A DNA stretch of 64,000 nt, taken from Variovorax terrae (GTDB lineage: Bacteria > Pseudomonadota > Gammaproteobacteria > Burkholderiales > Burkholderiaceae_C). Shown piece by piece: positions 1 to 8,010 of the stretch. Position 1 is the first letter of the stretch. Every line of letters starts with the position of its first letter. Location: contig NZ_JALGBI010000003.1 of assembly GCF_022809125.1 (NCBI RefSeq), positions 372,001 to 436,000 of the forward strand, written 5' to 3'. The position numbers were made by a program, and so were the translations under genes. Below the pieces are notes generated by a model, which did not search any database, was not told the origin of the DNA, and saw nothing but the letters and a program-made list of their open reading frames with translations.

Positions 1-209
1 GTGCGCCGGGCATTCCAGCGCTGCCAGGCCTTCTCGTGGAAGAAGAACGCGAAGGCCTGCACCGTGGGCTCCAGCAGGCTCAGCGTGAACGCCATCACGA
101 GGTTGCCGGTGACGGCGTAGGCCACCAGCGCGGCGACGGTGATGTGCACGAGGTAGTAGCTGGCGGTCTTCTTCAGCGTGGCCAGGTTGGCGCGGGCAAA
201 TTCAGCCAT
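1..209 (-). CDS. DUF2061 family small membrane protein (partial, 3' end off window)
   Basis: Only the first 69 codons are inside the window; the gene runs off the left edge. The visible translation begins MAEFARANLATLKKTASY, continues with a hydrophobic stretch and reaches HEKAWQRWN, the pattern of DUF2061 proteins, which are short inner-membrane proteins of unknown function with a conserved HE-x-x-W. The ATG at 209 is chosen because AAGGAG lies six bases upstream. A Fur-box-like palindrome about 60 bp upstream suggests iron-dependent control. The family call is from the motif pattern; no function is implied. Confidence 0.75.
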   Translation of the reverse strand, partial: MAEFARANLATLKKTASYYLVHITVAALVAYAVTGNLVMAFTLSLLEPTVQAFAFFFHEKAWQRWNARR

Positions 210-269
210 GGCGGACTCCTTGTTGATGCGGCTCAGGGATGCCGCGGCGTGGCGGCAGGGTTGAGTAAA

Positions 270-284
270 TGATAATGATTCTCA
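270..284 (-). promoter_or_regulatory. Fur-box-like operator
   Basis: TGATAATGATTCTCA matches the 7-1-7 inverted-repeat core of the Fur box (TGATAAT-N-ATTATCA) at 13 of 15 positions. It lies in an AT-rich island in otherwise GC-rich DNA, about 60 bp upstream of the DUF2061 start and 125 bp upstream of the SPFH gene on the other strand, so the DUF2061 gene is the likelier target. Confidence 0.7.
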
Positions 285-408
285 ACAAGAGGCGCCAATT
301 GCTTTTCCCTAAACCGGCGATTGACGGTGTTCTGGCGCGCGCGGGCGGCGCCGGCCTGCCGCACGGCGCGGGTATCATGGTTCGTCATCCCTTGCACCGG
401 AGCATCCC

Positions 409-1455
409 ATGGCCCTGATGGATTTCATCAAGAAACAGTTCATCGACATCATCCAGTGGACGGAGAGCGGCGACGGCACGCTGGCCTGGCGCTTCCCGAT
501 GCGGGACATGGAAATCCAGAACGGCGGCTCGCTCACCGTGCGCGAGTCGCAGATGGCGGTGTTCGTCAACGAGGGCAAGGTGGCCGACGTGTTCGGGCCC
601 GGCCTCTACAAGCTCACCACGCAGACGCTGCCGGTGCTGACCTACCTCAAGAACTGGGACAAGCTGTTCGAGTCCCCGTTCAAGAGCGACGTCTACTTCT
701 TCAGCACGCGCCAGCAGGTCGACCAGAAGTGGGGCACACCCCAGCCCATCACCATCCGCGACCCCGACTTCGGCGCGGTGCGCCTGCGCGCCTTCGGCAA
801 CTACAGCTTCCGCGTGGCCGACCCGAAGCTGTTCCACACCGAGATCTCGGGCACGCGCGACAGCTTCCGCGTGGCCGACCTGGACGGCCAGCTGCGCGGC
901 CTGGTGCTGCAGAACATCAGCAACGCGATCGCGTCCAGCGGCATCCCGTTCCTCGACCTCGCGGCCAACCAGCAGGCGTTCGCGCAGGCGCTCACCACCC
1001 AGCTCGCGCCCGAGTTCGGCAGGATCGGCCTCAAGCTCGAAGTCATGACGGTGCAGAACGTCTCGCTGCCCGAGGAGCTGCAGAAGGTGCTCGACCAGAA
1101 GATCGGCATGGGCATGGTCGGCAACGACATGGGCAAGTTCATGCAGTACCAGACAGCGCAGGCCATCCCCAAGTTCGCCGAGGGCGCGGGCTCGGGCGGC
1201 GGCATCGCCGGCGATGCCATGGGCCTGGGCGCCGGCGTTGCGCTGGGCCAGGTGCTGGCGCAGAACCTGCAGCAGGGCCTGCAGGGCGGCGCGGCGCAGG
1301 CCGCCGCTGCCAGCGCCGCCGCGGCGGCGGCAACGGTCAAGCCCGACGAGGTGATGGCCACGCTGGAGAAGCTGGGCGAGCTCAAGGCCAAGGGCATCCT
1401 GACCCAGGAGGAATTCGACGCGAAGAAGGCCGAGCTGCTCAAGAAACTGGTCTGA
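409..1455 (+). CDS. SPFH/band-7 domain protein with C-terminal SHOCT motif
   Basis: 348 residues. The N-terminal two thirds resemble the YdjI/'virion core protein'-type SPFH proteins: an early Trp-rich strand (IIQWTESGDGTLAWRFP), the VRESQMAVFVNEGKVADVFGPG segment typical of the family start, then a long SPFH fold. A Gly/Ala-rich linker (about 265-310) leads to a C-terminal SHOCT-like helix pair (LGELKAKGILTQEEFDAKK). SPFH proteins assemble into membrane-associated oligomers; SHOCT motifs mediate oligomerisation. ATG at 409 has GGAG six bases upstream. First gene of a five-gene same-strand cluster (to 6468) with DUF4178, DUF350, SpeE-like and FAD proteins, so a role in membrane maintenance linked to polyamines is inferred. 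Confidence 0.8.
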   Translation: MALMDFIKKQFIDIIQWTESGDGTLAWRFPMRDMEIQNGGSLTVRESQMAVFVNEGKVADVFGPGLYKLTTQTLPVLTYLKNWDKLFESPFKSDVYFFSTRQQVDQKWGTPQPITIRDPDFGAVRLRAFGNYSFRVADPKLFHTEISGTRDSFRVADLDGQLRGLVLQNISNAIASSGIPFLDLAANQQAFAQALTTQLAPEFGRIGLKLEVMTVQNVSLPEELQKVLDQKIGMGMVGNDMGKFMQYQTAQAIPKFAEGAGSGGGIAGDAMGLGAGVALGQVLAQNLQQGLQGGAAQAAAASAAAAAATVKPDEVMATLEKLGELKAKGILTQEEFDAKKAELLKKLV

Positions 1456-1473
1456 CGCAAGCTCCCCGTTTTC

Positions 1474-2988
1474 GTGGCTGAAACGAGCCCCCAGCGCGCC
1501 TACCGCGCCGCGTGCCCCGGCTGCGGCGCGCCGGTCGAATTCCGCAGCGCGCAGTCCACGCACGCGGTCTGCGGCTACTGCCATTCCACCGTGGTGCGTG
1601 ATGGCGACACGCTGTCGCGCATCGGCAAGATGGCCGAGGTGTTCGACGATTTCAGCCCGCTGCAGCTCTTTGCCGCGGGCCGCTTCAACGGCCGCGGCTT
1701 CACCGTCGTCGGGCGGCTGCAGTACAAGTACCGCGAAGGCAGCTGGAACGAGTGGCATGCGGTCTTCGACGACGGCAGCAGCGGCTTCCTGAGCGAGGAC
1801 AACGGCGCCTTCGTGTTCACGCTGCCCACCACGCTGCAGCGCGAGGTGCCGGCCGCCGCGCAGTTCCGCGTGGGCGCCACCACGGCCATCAGCGGCCGGC
1901 CGTTCAGCGTGGCCTCCAACGAGCAGGTGAGCCTGGCCGCGGCGCAGGGCGAGCTGCCGCGGCTGCCGCCGCTGGGCCAGCCGTTCGCGATGGTGGAGCT
2001 GCGCAGCAATGCGGGCGAGGCCCAGGTGCTGGGCATCGACTATGGCACGCAGCCGCCCACGCTCTCGCTGGGCCGCTCGGTGCTGCTGGACGACCTGCAG
2101 CTCACCGGCCTGCGCGCCGAATCGGCCAAGGAAGACAAGGCCCGCCAGTTCGCCTGCCCGAACTGCGGCGCGCAGGTGGCGGTGGCGCTGGCGGGCAGCC
2201 AGAGCATCACCTGCGGCGCCTGCCGCAGCATCATCGATCTCTCGCAGGGCATCGGTGCCGAGCTGCGCCACGCCGCGCAGGACGAGCCGGTGCAGCTGCT
2301 GATTCCGCTCGGCACCCAGGGCCAGCTGCAGGGCGCGCAGTGGCAGGTGGTGGGTTTCCAGCACCGCATGGGCGCGGAGCCCGGCGACAGCGACGAGCAG
2401 TTCGGCTGGGACGAATACCTGCTGTACAACGCCAAGCGCGGCTTCACCTTCCTGGTGGATGCCGAGGACGGCTGGAGCGTGGTCAAGCCCACCACCGGCG
2501 CGCCGGTGCTCAGCGGCAACGCGCAGAGCGCCACCTACCTGGGCACGCGCTACGCGCTCAAGGACAGCTACAACGCCGAGACCACCTACGTGGCCGGCGA
2601 GTTCTACTGGCAGGTGCAGCGCGGGCAGAAGACCTTCAACCGCGACTTCGAGTCCGGCAAGAACCTGCTGTCGCTGGAGCAGACGCCGAACGAGGTGACC
2701 TGGTCCGGCGGCGGGCGCATCGACAGCGACACCGTGGCCAAGGCCTTCGGCATCGAGAACAGGAAGGCCCTGCTGCAGCGCGGCGACGCGCTGCCGGTCG
2801 GCGGCAAGTCGGGCATCGGCTGCGTCACGGTGATCGTGCTGTTCGCCATCATCCTGGTGGTGCTGCTGCTGTTCAGCCGCTGCACCAGCTGCGACCCGCG
2901 CGTGGAGAACTGCAGCAGCTCGGGCAGCAGCGCGCGCAGCTCGGGCGGCTCGTTCGGCGGCTTTTCCAGCGGCGGCGGCCACAAATGA
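1474..2988 (+). CDS. DUF4178 zinc-ribbon membrane-anchored protein
   Basis: 504 residues from a GTG start 18 bp after the SPFH gene. Two CxxC zinc-ribbon modules are visible (CPGCGAP ... CGYC near residues 15-35; CPNCGAQ ... CGAC near 228-250), each followed by a DUF4178 domain recognisable from the 'SPLQLF-x-G ... F-x-VVGRLQY ... W-NEWH' pattern and its second, more divergent copy. A single hydrophobic segment (about residues 448-470, VTVIVLFAIILVVLLLF) precedes a short Ser/Gly-rich tail with three cysteines, so the protein is probably anchored by its C-terminus with the ribbons cytoplasmic. DUF4178 genes are known to travel with DUF350 and polyamine-synthase-like genes; exact function is unknown. 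Confidence 0.8.
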   Translation: MAETSPQRAYRAACPGCGAPVEFRSAQSTHAVCGYCHSTVVRDGDTLSRIGKMAEVFDDFSPLQLFAAGRFNGRGFTVVGRLQYKYREGSWNEWHAVFDDGSSGFLSEDNGAFVFTLPTTLQREVPAAAQFRVGATTAISGRPFSVASNEQVSLAAAQGELPRLPPLGQPFAMVELRSNAGEAQVLGIDYGTQPPTLSLGRSVLLDDLQLTGLRAESAKEDKARQFACPNCGAQVAVALAGSQSITCGACRSIIDLSQGIGAELRHAAQDEPVQLLIPLGTQGQLQGAQWQVVGFQHRMGAEPGDSDEQFGWDEYLLYNAKRGFTFLVDAEDGWSVVKPTTGAPVLSGNAQSATYLGTRYALKDSYNAETTYVAGEFYWQVQRGQKTFNRDFESGKNLLSLEQTPNEVTWSGGGRIDSDTVAKAFGIENRKALLQRGDALPVGGKSGIGCVTVIVLFAIILVVLLLFSRCTSCDPRVENCSSSGSSARSSGGSFGGFSSGGGHK

Positions 2989-3045
2989 GGTTTTGCGGAG
3001 CGGGCCGGCGGCCCGCTCCTTCCGTTTTGCAAGAAGGAGAGTGAC

Positions 3046-3264
3046 ATGGACATTGAATGGCTGAAACCGGGCGTCTTCGTGGGCTCCATCCTGTTCGCGC
3101 TGATCGGCGTGGTGGTGTTCTGGCTGTGCTTCATCATCATCGACAAGATCACGCCCTATGACCTGTGGGGCGAGATCGTCGAGAAGCAGAACCTCGCGCT
3201 GGGCGTGGTGGTGGCGTCGATGTGTCTGGGCATCTCGCTGATCGTGGCAGCGGCGATCCACTGA
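3046..3264 (+). CDS. DUF350 family membrane protein
   Basis: 72 residues, two hydrophobic helices (about 10-33 and 49-70) separated by the polar segment DKITPYDLWGEIVEKQN, which matches one repeat unit of DUF350 (the YjfL/UPF0719 family of inner-membrane proteins). The short length is the single-repeat form. AAGGAG precedes the ATG by about seven bases. The stop codon directly abuts the GTG start of the SpeE-like gene, so translation is probably coupled. In enterobacteria DUF350 (yjfL) sits in an operon with a glutathionylspermidine-synthase-like gene, paralleling the polyamine link here; that comparison is from memory. Confidence 0.8.
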   Translation: MDIEWLKPGVFVGSILFALIGVVVFWLCFIIIDKITPYDLWGEIVEKQNLALGVVVASMCLGISLIVAAAIH

Positions 3265-4830
3265 GTGAGCGCGCACCGGGGGCCGCCAGGCCCGGCCGCC
3301 CATGCAGCCCCTGCGCCGCGCCCGGTGGAGGTGGCGCTGCTCGCCAGCGTCTTCGTCATCGCGGCCTGCGGCCTGGTCTACGAGCTGGCCGCGGGCGCGC
3401 TGGCCTCGTACCTGCTGGGCGACTCGGTGCTGCAGTTCTCCACCATCATCGGCAGCTACCTGTTCGCCATGGGCATCGGCTCGTGGCTGTCGCGCTACCT
3501 GGAGCGCCAGCTGCCCGCGCATTTCCTGCGCATCGAGCTGCTGGTGGCGCTGGCCGGCGGCGCGCTGCCGGCGCTGCTGTTCCTGGCCAACGCCTATGCG
3601 CCCGGCGCCTTCCGCGTACTGCTCTACGGGCTGGTGCTGCTGGTGGGCGTGCTGGTGGGGCTGGAGATCCCGCTGGTCATGCGCATCCTCAAGCGCAACG
3701 TGGCGCTCAAGGACCTCGTGTCGCAGGTGCTGACCTTCGACTACCTGGGCGCGCTGGCCGTCTCCATCGCCTTCCCGCTGCTGCTGGTGCCGCAGCTCGG
3801 GCTGATCCGCACCGGCCTGCTGTTCGGCCTGATGAACGCCGCCGTGGCATTGTGGGCGCTGTGGCTGTTCCGCCATGAGCTGCGGCGCCTGCGCAGCCAT
3901 GCCGCGGCCTGCGGGTTGACGCTGCTAGCGCTGGCCGCCGGTTTTGCGGGCGCGGACCACATCACCACGCTGGCCGAGGACAAGTTCTACCAGGACCGCG
4001 TGGTCTTCACCGCCACCTCGCCCTACCAGCGCATCGTGGTCACCAGCGGCCGCCAGGGGCACCGCCTGTTCCTCAACGGCAACCTGCAGTTCGCCGAGCG
4101 CGACGAGTACCGCTACCACGAGGCCCTGGTGCATCCCGCGATGGCCGCGCACGGCGCGCCGAAGAAGGTGGCCGTGCTCGGCGGCGGCGACGGCATGGCG
4201 GTGCGCGAGATCCTCAAGTACCCCTCGGTCGAATCCGTCACCCTGGTCGAGCTCGACCCGAACATGACGCAGCTGTTCTCGCAGCACGAGACGCTGGCGC
4301 GACTGAACGGCCATGCGCTCGCCTCGCCCAAGGTGAAGGTCGTCAACACCGATGCGTTTCGCTGGCTCGATGAAGGCACGGACACCTATGACGTGATCGT
4401 GGTCGATTTCCCCGACCCCACCAACTTCGCCATCGGCAAGCTCTACACGAGTTCGTTCTACGCGCTGCTGGACAAGCGCCTGGCCGCCAGCGGCTACGCC
4501 GTGATCCAGACCACCTCGCCGCTGGTGGCGCGCCAGAGCTTCTGGACCGTGGTGGCCACGGTGGAATCGGTGGGCCTGCGGGCCACGCCCTACCACGCCC
4601 ATGTGCCGAGCTTCGGCGAGTGGGGCTACGTCATCGCCAGCCACCGGCCCTGGCGCCTGCCGCAGCAGCTGCCTGAGGGCCTGCGCTTCTTGAACCTGCA
4701 GAGCCTGCCGCAGCTGTTCGATTTTCCGCAGGACATGGCGCGCGTGCCGGCCGAGGTGAACCGCCTGTCCAACCAGGTGCTGGTGACCACCTACGAGCGC
4801 GAGTGGGGGCAGGTTTTGCCCGCGCATTGA
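3265..4830 (+). CDS. Membrane-fused spermidine synthase-like aminopropyltransferase
   Basis: 521 residues from a GTG that immediately follows the DUF350 stop. Residues about 20-230 form seven or so transmembrane helices; the C-terminal half is a class-I methyltransferase-fold aminopropyltransferase. Visible SpeE hallmarks are YQRIVV, the substrate strand LFLNGNLQFAERDEYRYHE, the AdoMet-analogue loop VLGGGDGMAVREILKY followed by VELDP, and the catalytic-acid motif VVDFPDPTN with KLYTSSFY. SpeE transfers aminopropyl from decarboxylated AdoMet to an amine acceptor; the fused membrane domain suggests that the acceptor or product is at the membrane. No ATG alternative keeps the full hydrophobic domain. 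A SpeD-like decarboxylase that could supply the donor is at 14778-15158. Confidence 0.85.
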   Translation: MSAHRGPPGPAAHAAPAPRPVEVALLASVFVIAACGLVYELAAGALASYLLGDSVLQFSTIIGSYLFAMGIGSWLSRYLERQLPAHFLRIELLVALAGGALPALLFLANAYAPGAFRVLLYGLVLLVGVLVGLEIPLVMRILKRNVALKDLVSQVLTFDYLGALAVSIAFPLLLVPQLGLIRTGLLFGLMNAAVALWALWLFRHELRRLRSHAAACGLTLLALAAGFAGADHITTLAEDKFYQDRVVFTATSPYQRIVVTSGRQGHRLFLNGNLQFAERDEYRYHEALVHPAMAAHGAPKKVAVLGGGDGMAVREILKYPSVESVTLVELDPNMTQLFSQHETLARLNGHALASPKVKVVNTDAFRWLDEGTDTYDVIVVDFPDPTNFAIGKLYTSSFYALLDKRLAASGYAVIQTTSPLVARQSFWTVVATVESVGLRATPYHAHVPSFGEWGYVIASHRPWRLPQQLPEGLRFLNLQSLPQLFDFPQDMARVPAEVNRLSNQVLVTTYEREWGQVLPAH

Positions 4831-4836
4831 GCACCG

Positions 4837-6468
4837 ATGAGGCGCCGCGGCTTTCTCGCCTCCACCACCGCGCTGCCGCTGCTGGGCTGCGCGCCGCCGC
4901 GCCATGAGATCGCCGGCGGCTTCACCGGCATCAATGTGGCACGCGGCCACGCGCTGCGCGACACCGCGGCCTGGCCCGCGCCCGGCGCGGTGCGCCGCAC
5001 CCGCGTGCTGATCGCCGGCGGCGGCGTGGCGGGCCTGGCCGCGGCGCGCGCGCTGCGCCTGCGCGGCATCGACGACTTCGCGCTGCTGGAGCTGGAAAAC
5101 GAGGCCGGCGGCAACAGCCGCGGCGGCAGCGTGCAAGGCGTCGCCTGCCCGCTGGGCGCGCACTACCTGCCCGTGCCCGGCGACGACGCCCGCGAGGTGC
5201 AGGACCTGCTGGAGGAGTTCGGCCTGCGCCGGCGCGAGGCCGGCCGCTGGGTCTATGACGAGCGCCACCTGTGCCACAGCCCGCAGGAGCGCCTGTTCTT
5301 TCGGGGCGCCTGGCAGGAAGGCCTGCTGCCGGTGCAGGACGTGGGCCGCGAGACGCTTGCGCAGTACCGGCGCTTCGCGGCGCGGGTGGAGCAGCTGCGG
5401 CGCGAGGCGAAATTCTCGATTCCAGTATCAAAAGCCCCGAAGGTCCAGGTGCACTGGTCATTGGATGCTATGACTTTTGTAGCATGGCTGAACCAGGAAG
5501 GCTTTGGCGACCCGCAGCTGCGCTGGTACCTCGACTACTGCTGCCGCGACGATTACGGCGCCGGCATCGCCTCCGTCTCGGCCTGGGCCGGCATCCACTA
5601 CTTCGCCAGCCGCCACGGCTTCAGCGCGCCCGACGAGCCGGCGGCCGGCGAGCGCGACGGCCTGCTCACCTGGCCCGAGGGCAACGCCTGGCTCACGCGC
5701 CGGCTGGCCGTGCCGCTGGGCGAGCGGCTGCGCGCCGGCTGCACCGTGCTGCGCATCGCCGAAGGGCGGCACGGCGTCGAACTGGACGCCTACCACCACG
5801 CCAGCCGCACGGTGCAGCGCTGGCAGGCCGAGCGCTGCATCGTGGCGCTGCCGGCCTTCATCGCGGCGCGCGTGGTGCAGAACCCGCCGCCGTTCCTCGC
5901 GCGCGCCGCCGCGCGGCTGCGCTACGCGCCCTGGCTGGTGGCCAACCTGCACCTGGACGCGCCGCTGCAGGACCGCCCTGGCGCCGCACCGGCCTGGGAC
6001 AACGTGATCTACCGCGAGAGCGGCGAAGGCGGCGGCCTGGGCTATGTGGACGCCCGCCACCAGGCGCTGGACCCGCGCCCCGCCCCCACCGTGCTGACCT
6101 ACTACCAGGCCCTGGGCGACACGCCCGGCGGCCGCCGCCTGCTGCTGGAGCGGCCCTGGGAGGCCTGGCGCGATGCCATCCTCGCAGCCTTGTCCGTCCC
6201 CCACCCCGACCTGCCCGCGCGCACCACCCGCATCGACATCACGCGCTACGGCCACGCGATGGCGATGCCGGTACCAGGAATTTTGAAGGAAATCAGCCCG
6301 ATGTCCTCGTCCAGCGGTCGTTTGATGCTATCGAATCAGGAGCAATCGGCAGCCACACCCGCCACGCCGCGCCTGCGCTTCGCGCACAGCGACTGGTCGG
6401 GCTACTCGATCTTCGAGGAAGCCTTCACGCGCGGGCACGCGGCGGGCATGAGCCCTGCCGTGGCGTGA
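4837..6468 (+). CDS. Tat-lipoprotein FAD-dependent amine-oxidase-like protein
   Basis: 543 residues. The N-terminus MRRRGFLASTTALPLLGC combines an arginine-rich Tat-like signal with a lipobox (LLGC), so the mature protein should be an outer-leaflet lipoprotein. A Rossmann FAD site follows (LIAGGGVAGLAAARAL, then ELENEAGGNSRGG) with the NAD(P)-binding/amine-oxidase fold to the end; RWYLDYCCRDDYG and FAHSDWSGYSIFEEA are further conserved blocks. It starts 6 bp after the SpeE-like gene and probably oxidises the amine product or another amine outside the cytoplasm (inference). Oddity: two copies of the dispersed 65-bp repeat lie inside the coding sequence, at residues about 193-216 and 481-503, without breaking the frame. 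Confidence 0.8.
   Translation: MRRRGFLASTTALPLLGCAPPRHEIAGGFTGINVARGHALRDTAAWPAPGAVRRTRVLIAGGGVAGLAAARALRLRGIDDFALLELENEAGGNSRGGSVQGVACPLGAHYLPVPGDDAREVQDLLEEFGLRRREAGRWVYDERHLCHSPQERLFFRGAWQEGLLPVQDVGRETLAQYRRFAARVEQLRREAKFSIPVSKAPKVQVHWSLDAMTFVAWLNQEGFGDPQLRWYLDYCCRDDYGAGIASVSAWAGIHYFASRHGFSAPDEPAAGERDGLLTWPEGNAWLTRRLAVPLGERLRAGCTVLRIAEGRHGVELDAYHHASRTVQRWQAERCIVALPAFIAARVVQNPPPFLARAAARLRYAPWLVANLHLDAPLQDRPGAAPAWDNVIYRESGEGGGLGYVDARHQALDPRPAPTVLTYYQALGDTPGGRRLLLERPWEAWRDAILAALSVPHPDLPARTTRIDITRYGHAMAMPVPGILKEISPMSSSSGRLMLSNQEQSAATPATPRLRFAHSDWSGYSIFEEAFTRGHAAGMSPAVA
5413..5484 (+). repeat. Dispersed 65-bp repeat, copy A (inside coding sequence)
   Basis: Shares with the other copies the blocks CCCGAAGGTCCAGG, CTGGTCATT, GATGCTAT and a terminal TAGC. 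It encodes residues about 193-216 of the amine-oxidase-like protein. The element's 3' end reads DAMTFVAWL, where I would expect a moderately conserved segment of the family, so the host protein may have absorbed it. Confidence 0.65.
6279..6344 (+). repeat. Dispersed 65-bp repeat, copy B (inside coding sequence)
   Basis: Contains AGCCCGATGTCC, GCGGTCGTTTGATGCTATC and GAATCAGGAGC, aligned end to end with copies D and G. It encodes residues about 481-503 of the amine-oxidase-like protein, between the conserved PVPG and RLRFAHSD blocks, apparently as a loop insertion. Confidence 0.65.
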
Positions 6469-6541
6469 GGGGCAAGGCGCCAAGCCCCTTTTCACGGCCA
6501 AGGCCTTACCCAGGCACCAACAGGGTTTTTGCCTCAGTTTA

Positions 6542-6585
6542 TTGAAAAAGACTGCATTTAGATATATCGTAAACACATCGATATA
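6542..6585 (+). promoter_or_regulatory. Promoter region with palindromic PadR/YqjI-type operator
   Basis: A perfect inverted repeat TATATCG-N9-CGATATA occupies 6563-6585, preceded by a possible -35 TTGAAA at 6542-6547. It ends 14 bp before the PadR start codon, within an AT-rich island. PadR-family repressors typically bind AT-rich palindromes over their own promoters, so autoregulation of the repressor-reductase pair is the natural reading. Confidence 0.65.
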
Positions 6586-6598
6586 AATGGAGCCTTCC

Positions 6599-7132
6599 AT
6601 GAAGGATTTCGGATTTCCCGGCCGCGGCGGCCATCGGGGCGATGGTTTTGGCGGTGGCGGGCGCGGCGGTGGCCGGGTGTTCGGCCATGGCGGGCTGCGG
6701 CTGGTGCTGCTGCAGCTCATCGCCGACAAGCCCAGCCACGGCTACGAGCTGATCAAGGCCATCGAGGAGCGGCTGAACGGTAGCTACAGCCCCAGCCCCG
6801 GGGTGATCTACCCCACGCTCACGCTGCTGGAGGAACTGGGCTACGTCACCGTCAGCGCCGTCGACGGCGCGCGCAAGCTGCACACCATCACCGAGACCGG
6901 CCAGGCCCATCTGGCCGACAACCGCGAAGCGGTGGACGCGCTGCTGGCGCGCATGGGCGAGAACGCCGAGGCCCAGGCCGTGCTGGCGCGCCCGCCGCAG
7001 GTGGTGCGCGCGGTGGAAAACATGAAGCTCGCGATCCGCCTGCGCCTGTCGCGCGGCCCCCTGACCGAGGCGCAGGCCAACGTCTTTGCCAACATCCTCG
7101 ACACCGCCGCCCAGGACCTGGAGCGGCTTTGA
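6599..7132 (+). CDS. PadR-family transcriptional repressor, YqjI-like
   Basis: 177 residues. A Gly/Arg-rich leader with a few histidines (residues 1-28) precedes the PadR winged-helix domain: LRLVLLQLIADKPSHGYELI, then SPSPGVIYPTLTLLEELGYV, the diagnostic PadR recognition region. A C-terminal helical dimerisation segment follows. The nearest recognisable type is E. coli YqjI, a metal-responsive repressor with a His-rich leader that controls the adjacent ferric reductase yqjH; here too the next gene is a siderophore-interacting reductase. The leader here is less His-rich than YqjI's. ATG at 6599 is preferred to ATG 6587 because GGAG lies six bases before it. Confidence 0.85.
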   Translation: MKDFGFPGRGGHRGDGFGGGGRGGGRVFGHGGLRLVLLQLIADKPSHGYELIKAIEERLNGSYSPSPGVIYPTLTLLEELGYVTVSAVDGARKLHTITETGQAHLADNREAVDALLARMGENAEAQAVLARPPQVVRAVENMKLAIRLRLSRGPLTEAQANVFANILDTAAQDLERL

Positions 7133-7136
7133 CACC

Positions 7137-8006
7137 ATGACCATGAACACTTCACTGACCGCTTTCGCCGCCGCCGCCGCGCCCTCCGCCGAGCTGCTGG
7201 CCGCCCGCACGCCGCAGCGCGTGCGCCACGAGCTGCGCCGCCGCATGCTCACCGTGCGCCAGGTGCAGCGCGTCACGCCGCACCTGATCCGCGTGACGCT
7301 GGGCGGCGAAAAGCTGCAAGGCTTTGCCAGCCCGGGCTTCGACGACCACGTCAAGCTGATCTTTCCCGACCCGGCCACGGGCCAACTGGCGCTGCCGTCG
7401 TTCGGCGCGCCGGGCGAGGCGCCGGCGCCCGATGCGCCGAAGCCCGTGATGCGCGACTACACGCCGCGCCGCCACGACGCTGCGGCGCAGACGCTGGAGA
7501 TCGACTTCGCCCTGCACGAGGCCGGACCCGCCACGCAGTGGGCCGAGCAGGCCGCGCCCGGCCAGCAGCTCGGCGTGGGCGGGCCGCGCGGCTCGTTCAT
7601 CATCCCCACCGGCTTCGACGGCCATCTGCTGATCGGCGACGACACGGCCCTGCCTGCGATCGCCCGGCGCCTGGCCGAGCTGCCGGCGGGCGCGCGCGCC
7701 GTGGTGCTGGCCGAGGTGGACAGCGCGGCGGATGAACTGGCGTTCGACAGCGCCGCCGCCGTGAGCCTGACCTGGGTGCACCGGCGCGGCGCCGAGCCCG
7801 GCACCACCGACGGCCTGCTGCAGGCGCTCAAGACGCTGCCGCTGCCCGCGGGCGACTTCCACGCCTGGGTGGCCTGTGAATCGGCCGTGGCCAAGGCGCT
7901 GCGCGCCTACCTGATTGCCGAGCGCGGCGCCCACCCCAGGTGGACCAAGGCCGCAGGCTACTGGCGCCGCGGCAGCGCCGCCACGCATGACACGCACGAG
8001 GATTGA
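7137..8006 (+). CDS. Siderophore-interacting protein (NADPH-dependent ferric-siderophore reductase)
   Basis: 289 residues. FAD-binding domain: RHELRRRMLTVRQVQRVTPH, HVKLIFPD, and the RxYTxR-type flavin motif as MRDYTPRRHD; then GPRGSF and a C-terminal NAD(P)H-binding SIP domain ending in the conserved CESAVAKALRAYL and WTKAAGYWRRG blocks. It reduces ferric siderophore to release iron in the cytoplasm. Start at 7137, four bases after the PadR stop, so the two genes are co-transcribed and probably de-repressed together by metal. An in-frame ATG at 7143 is an equally possible start. Confidence 0.9.
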   Translation: MTMNTSLTAFAAAAAPSAELLAARTPQRVRHELRRRMLTVRQVQRVTPHLIRVTLGGEKLQGFASPGFDDHVKLIFPDPATGQLALPSFGAPGEAPAPDAPKPVMRDYTPRRHDAAAQTLEIDFALHEAGPATQWAEQAAPGQQLGVGGPRGSFIIPTGFDGHLLIGDDTALPAIARRLAELPAGARAVVLAEVDSAADELAFDSAAAVSLTWVHRRGAEPGTTDGLLQALKTLPLPAGDFHAWVACESAVAKALRAYLIAERGAHPRWTKAAGYWRRGSAATHDTHED

Positions 8007-8010
8007 GGCC

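Noticed and set aside
321..378. Sigma-70 promoter for the SPFH gene from TTGACG at 321 and TATCAT at 373
   Set aside because: The spacing of 46 bp is far too long.
385..3900. Very long reverse-strand open frame of over 1100 codons opposite the SPFH/DUF4178/DUF350 genes
   Set aside because: Its composition (Gln/His/Arg/Ala-rich without motifs) is that of antisense GC-rich DNA, while the forward strand carries recognisable families throughout.
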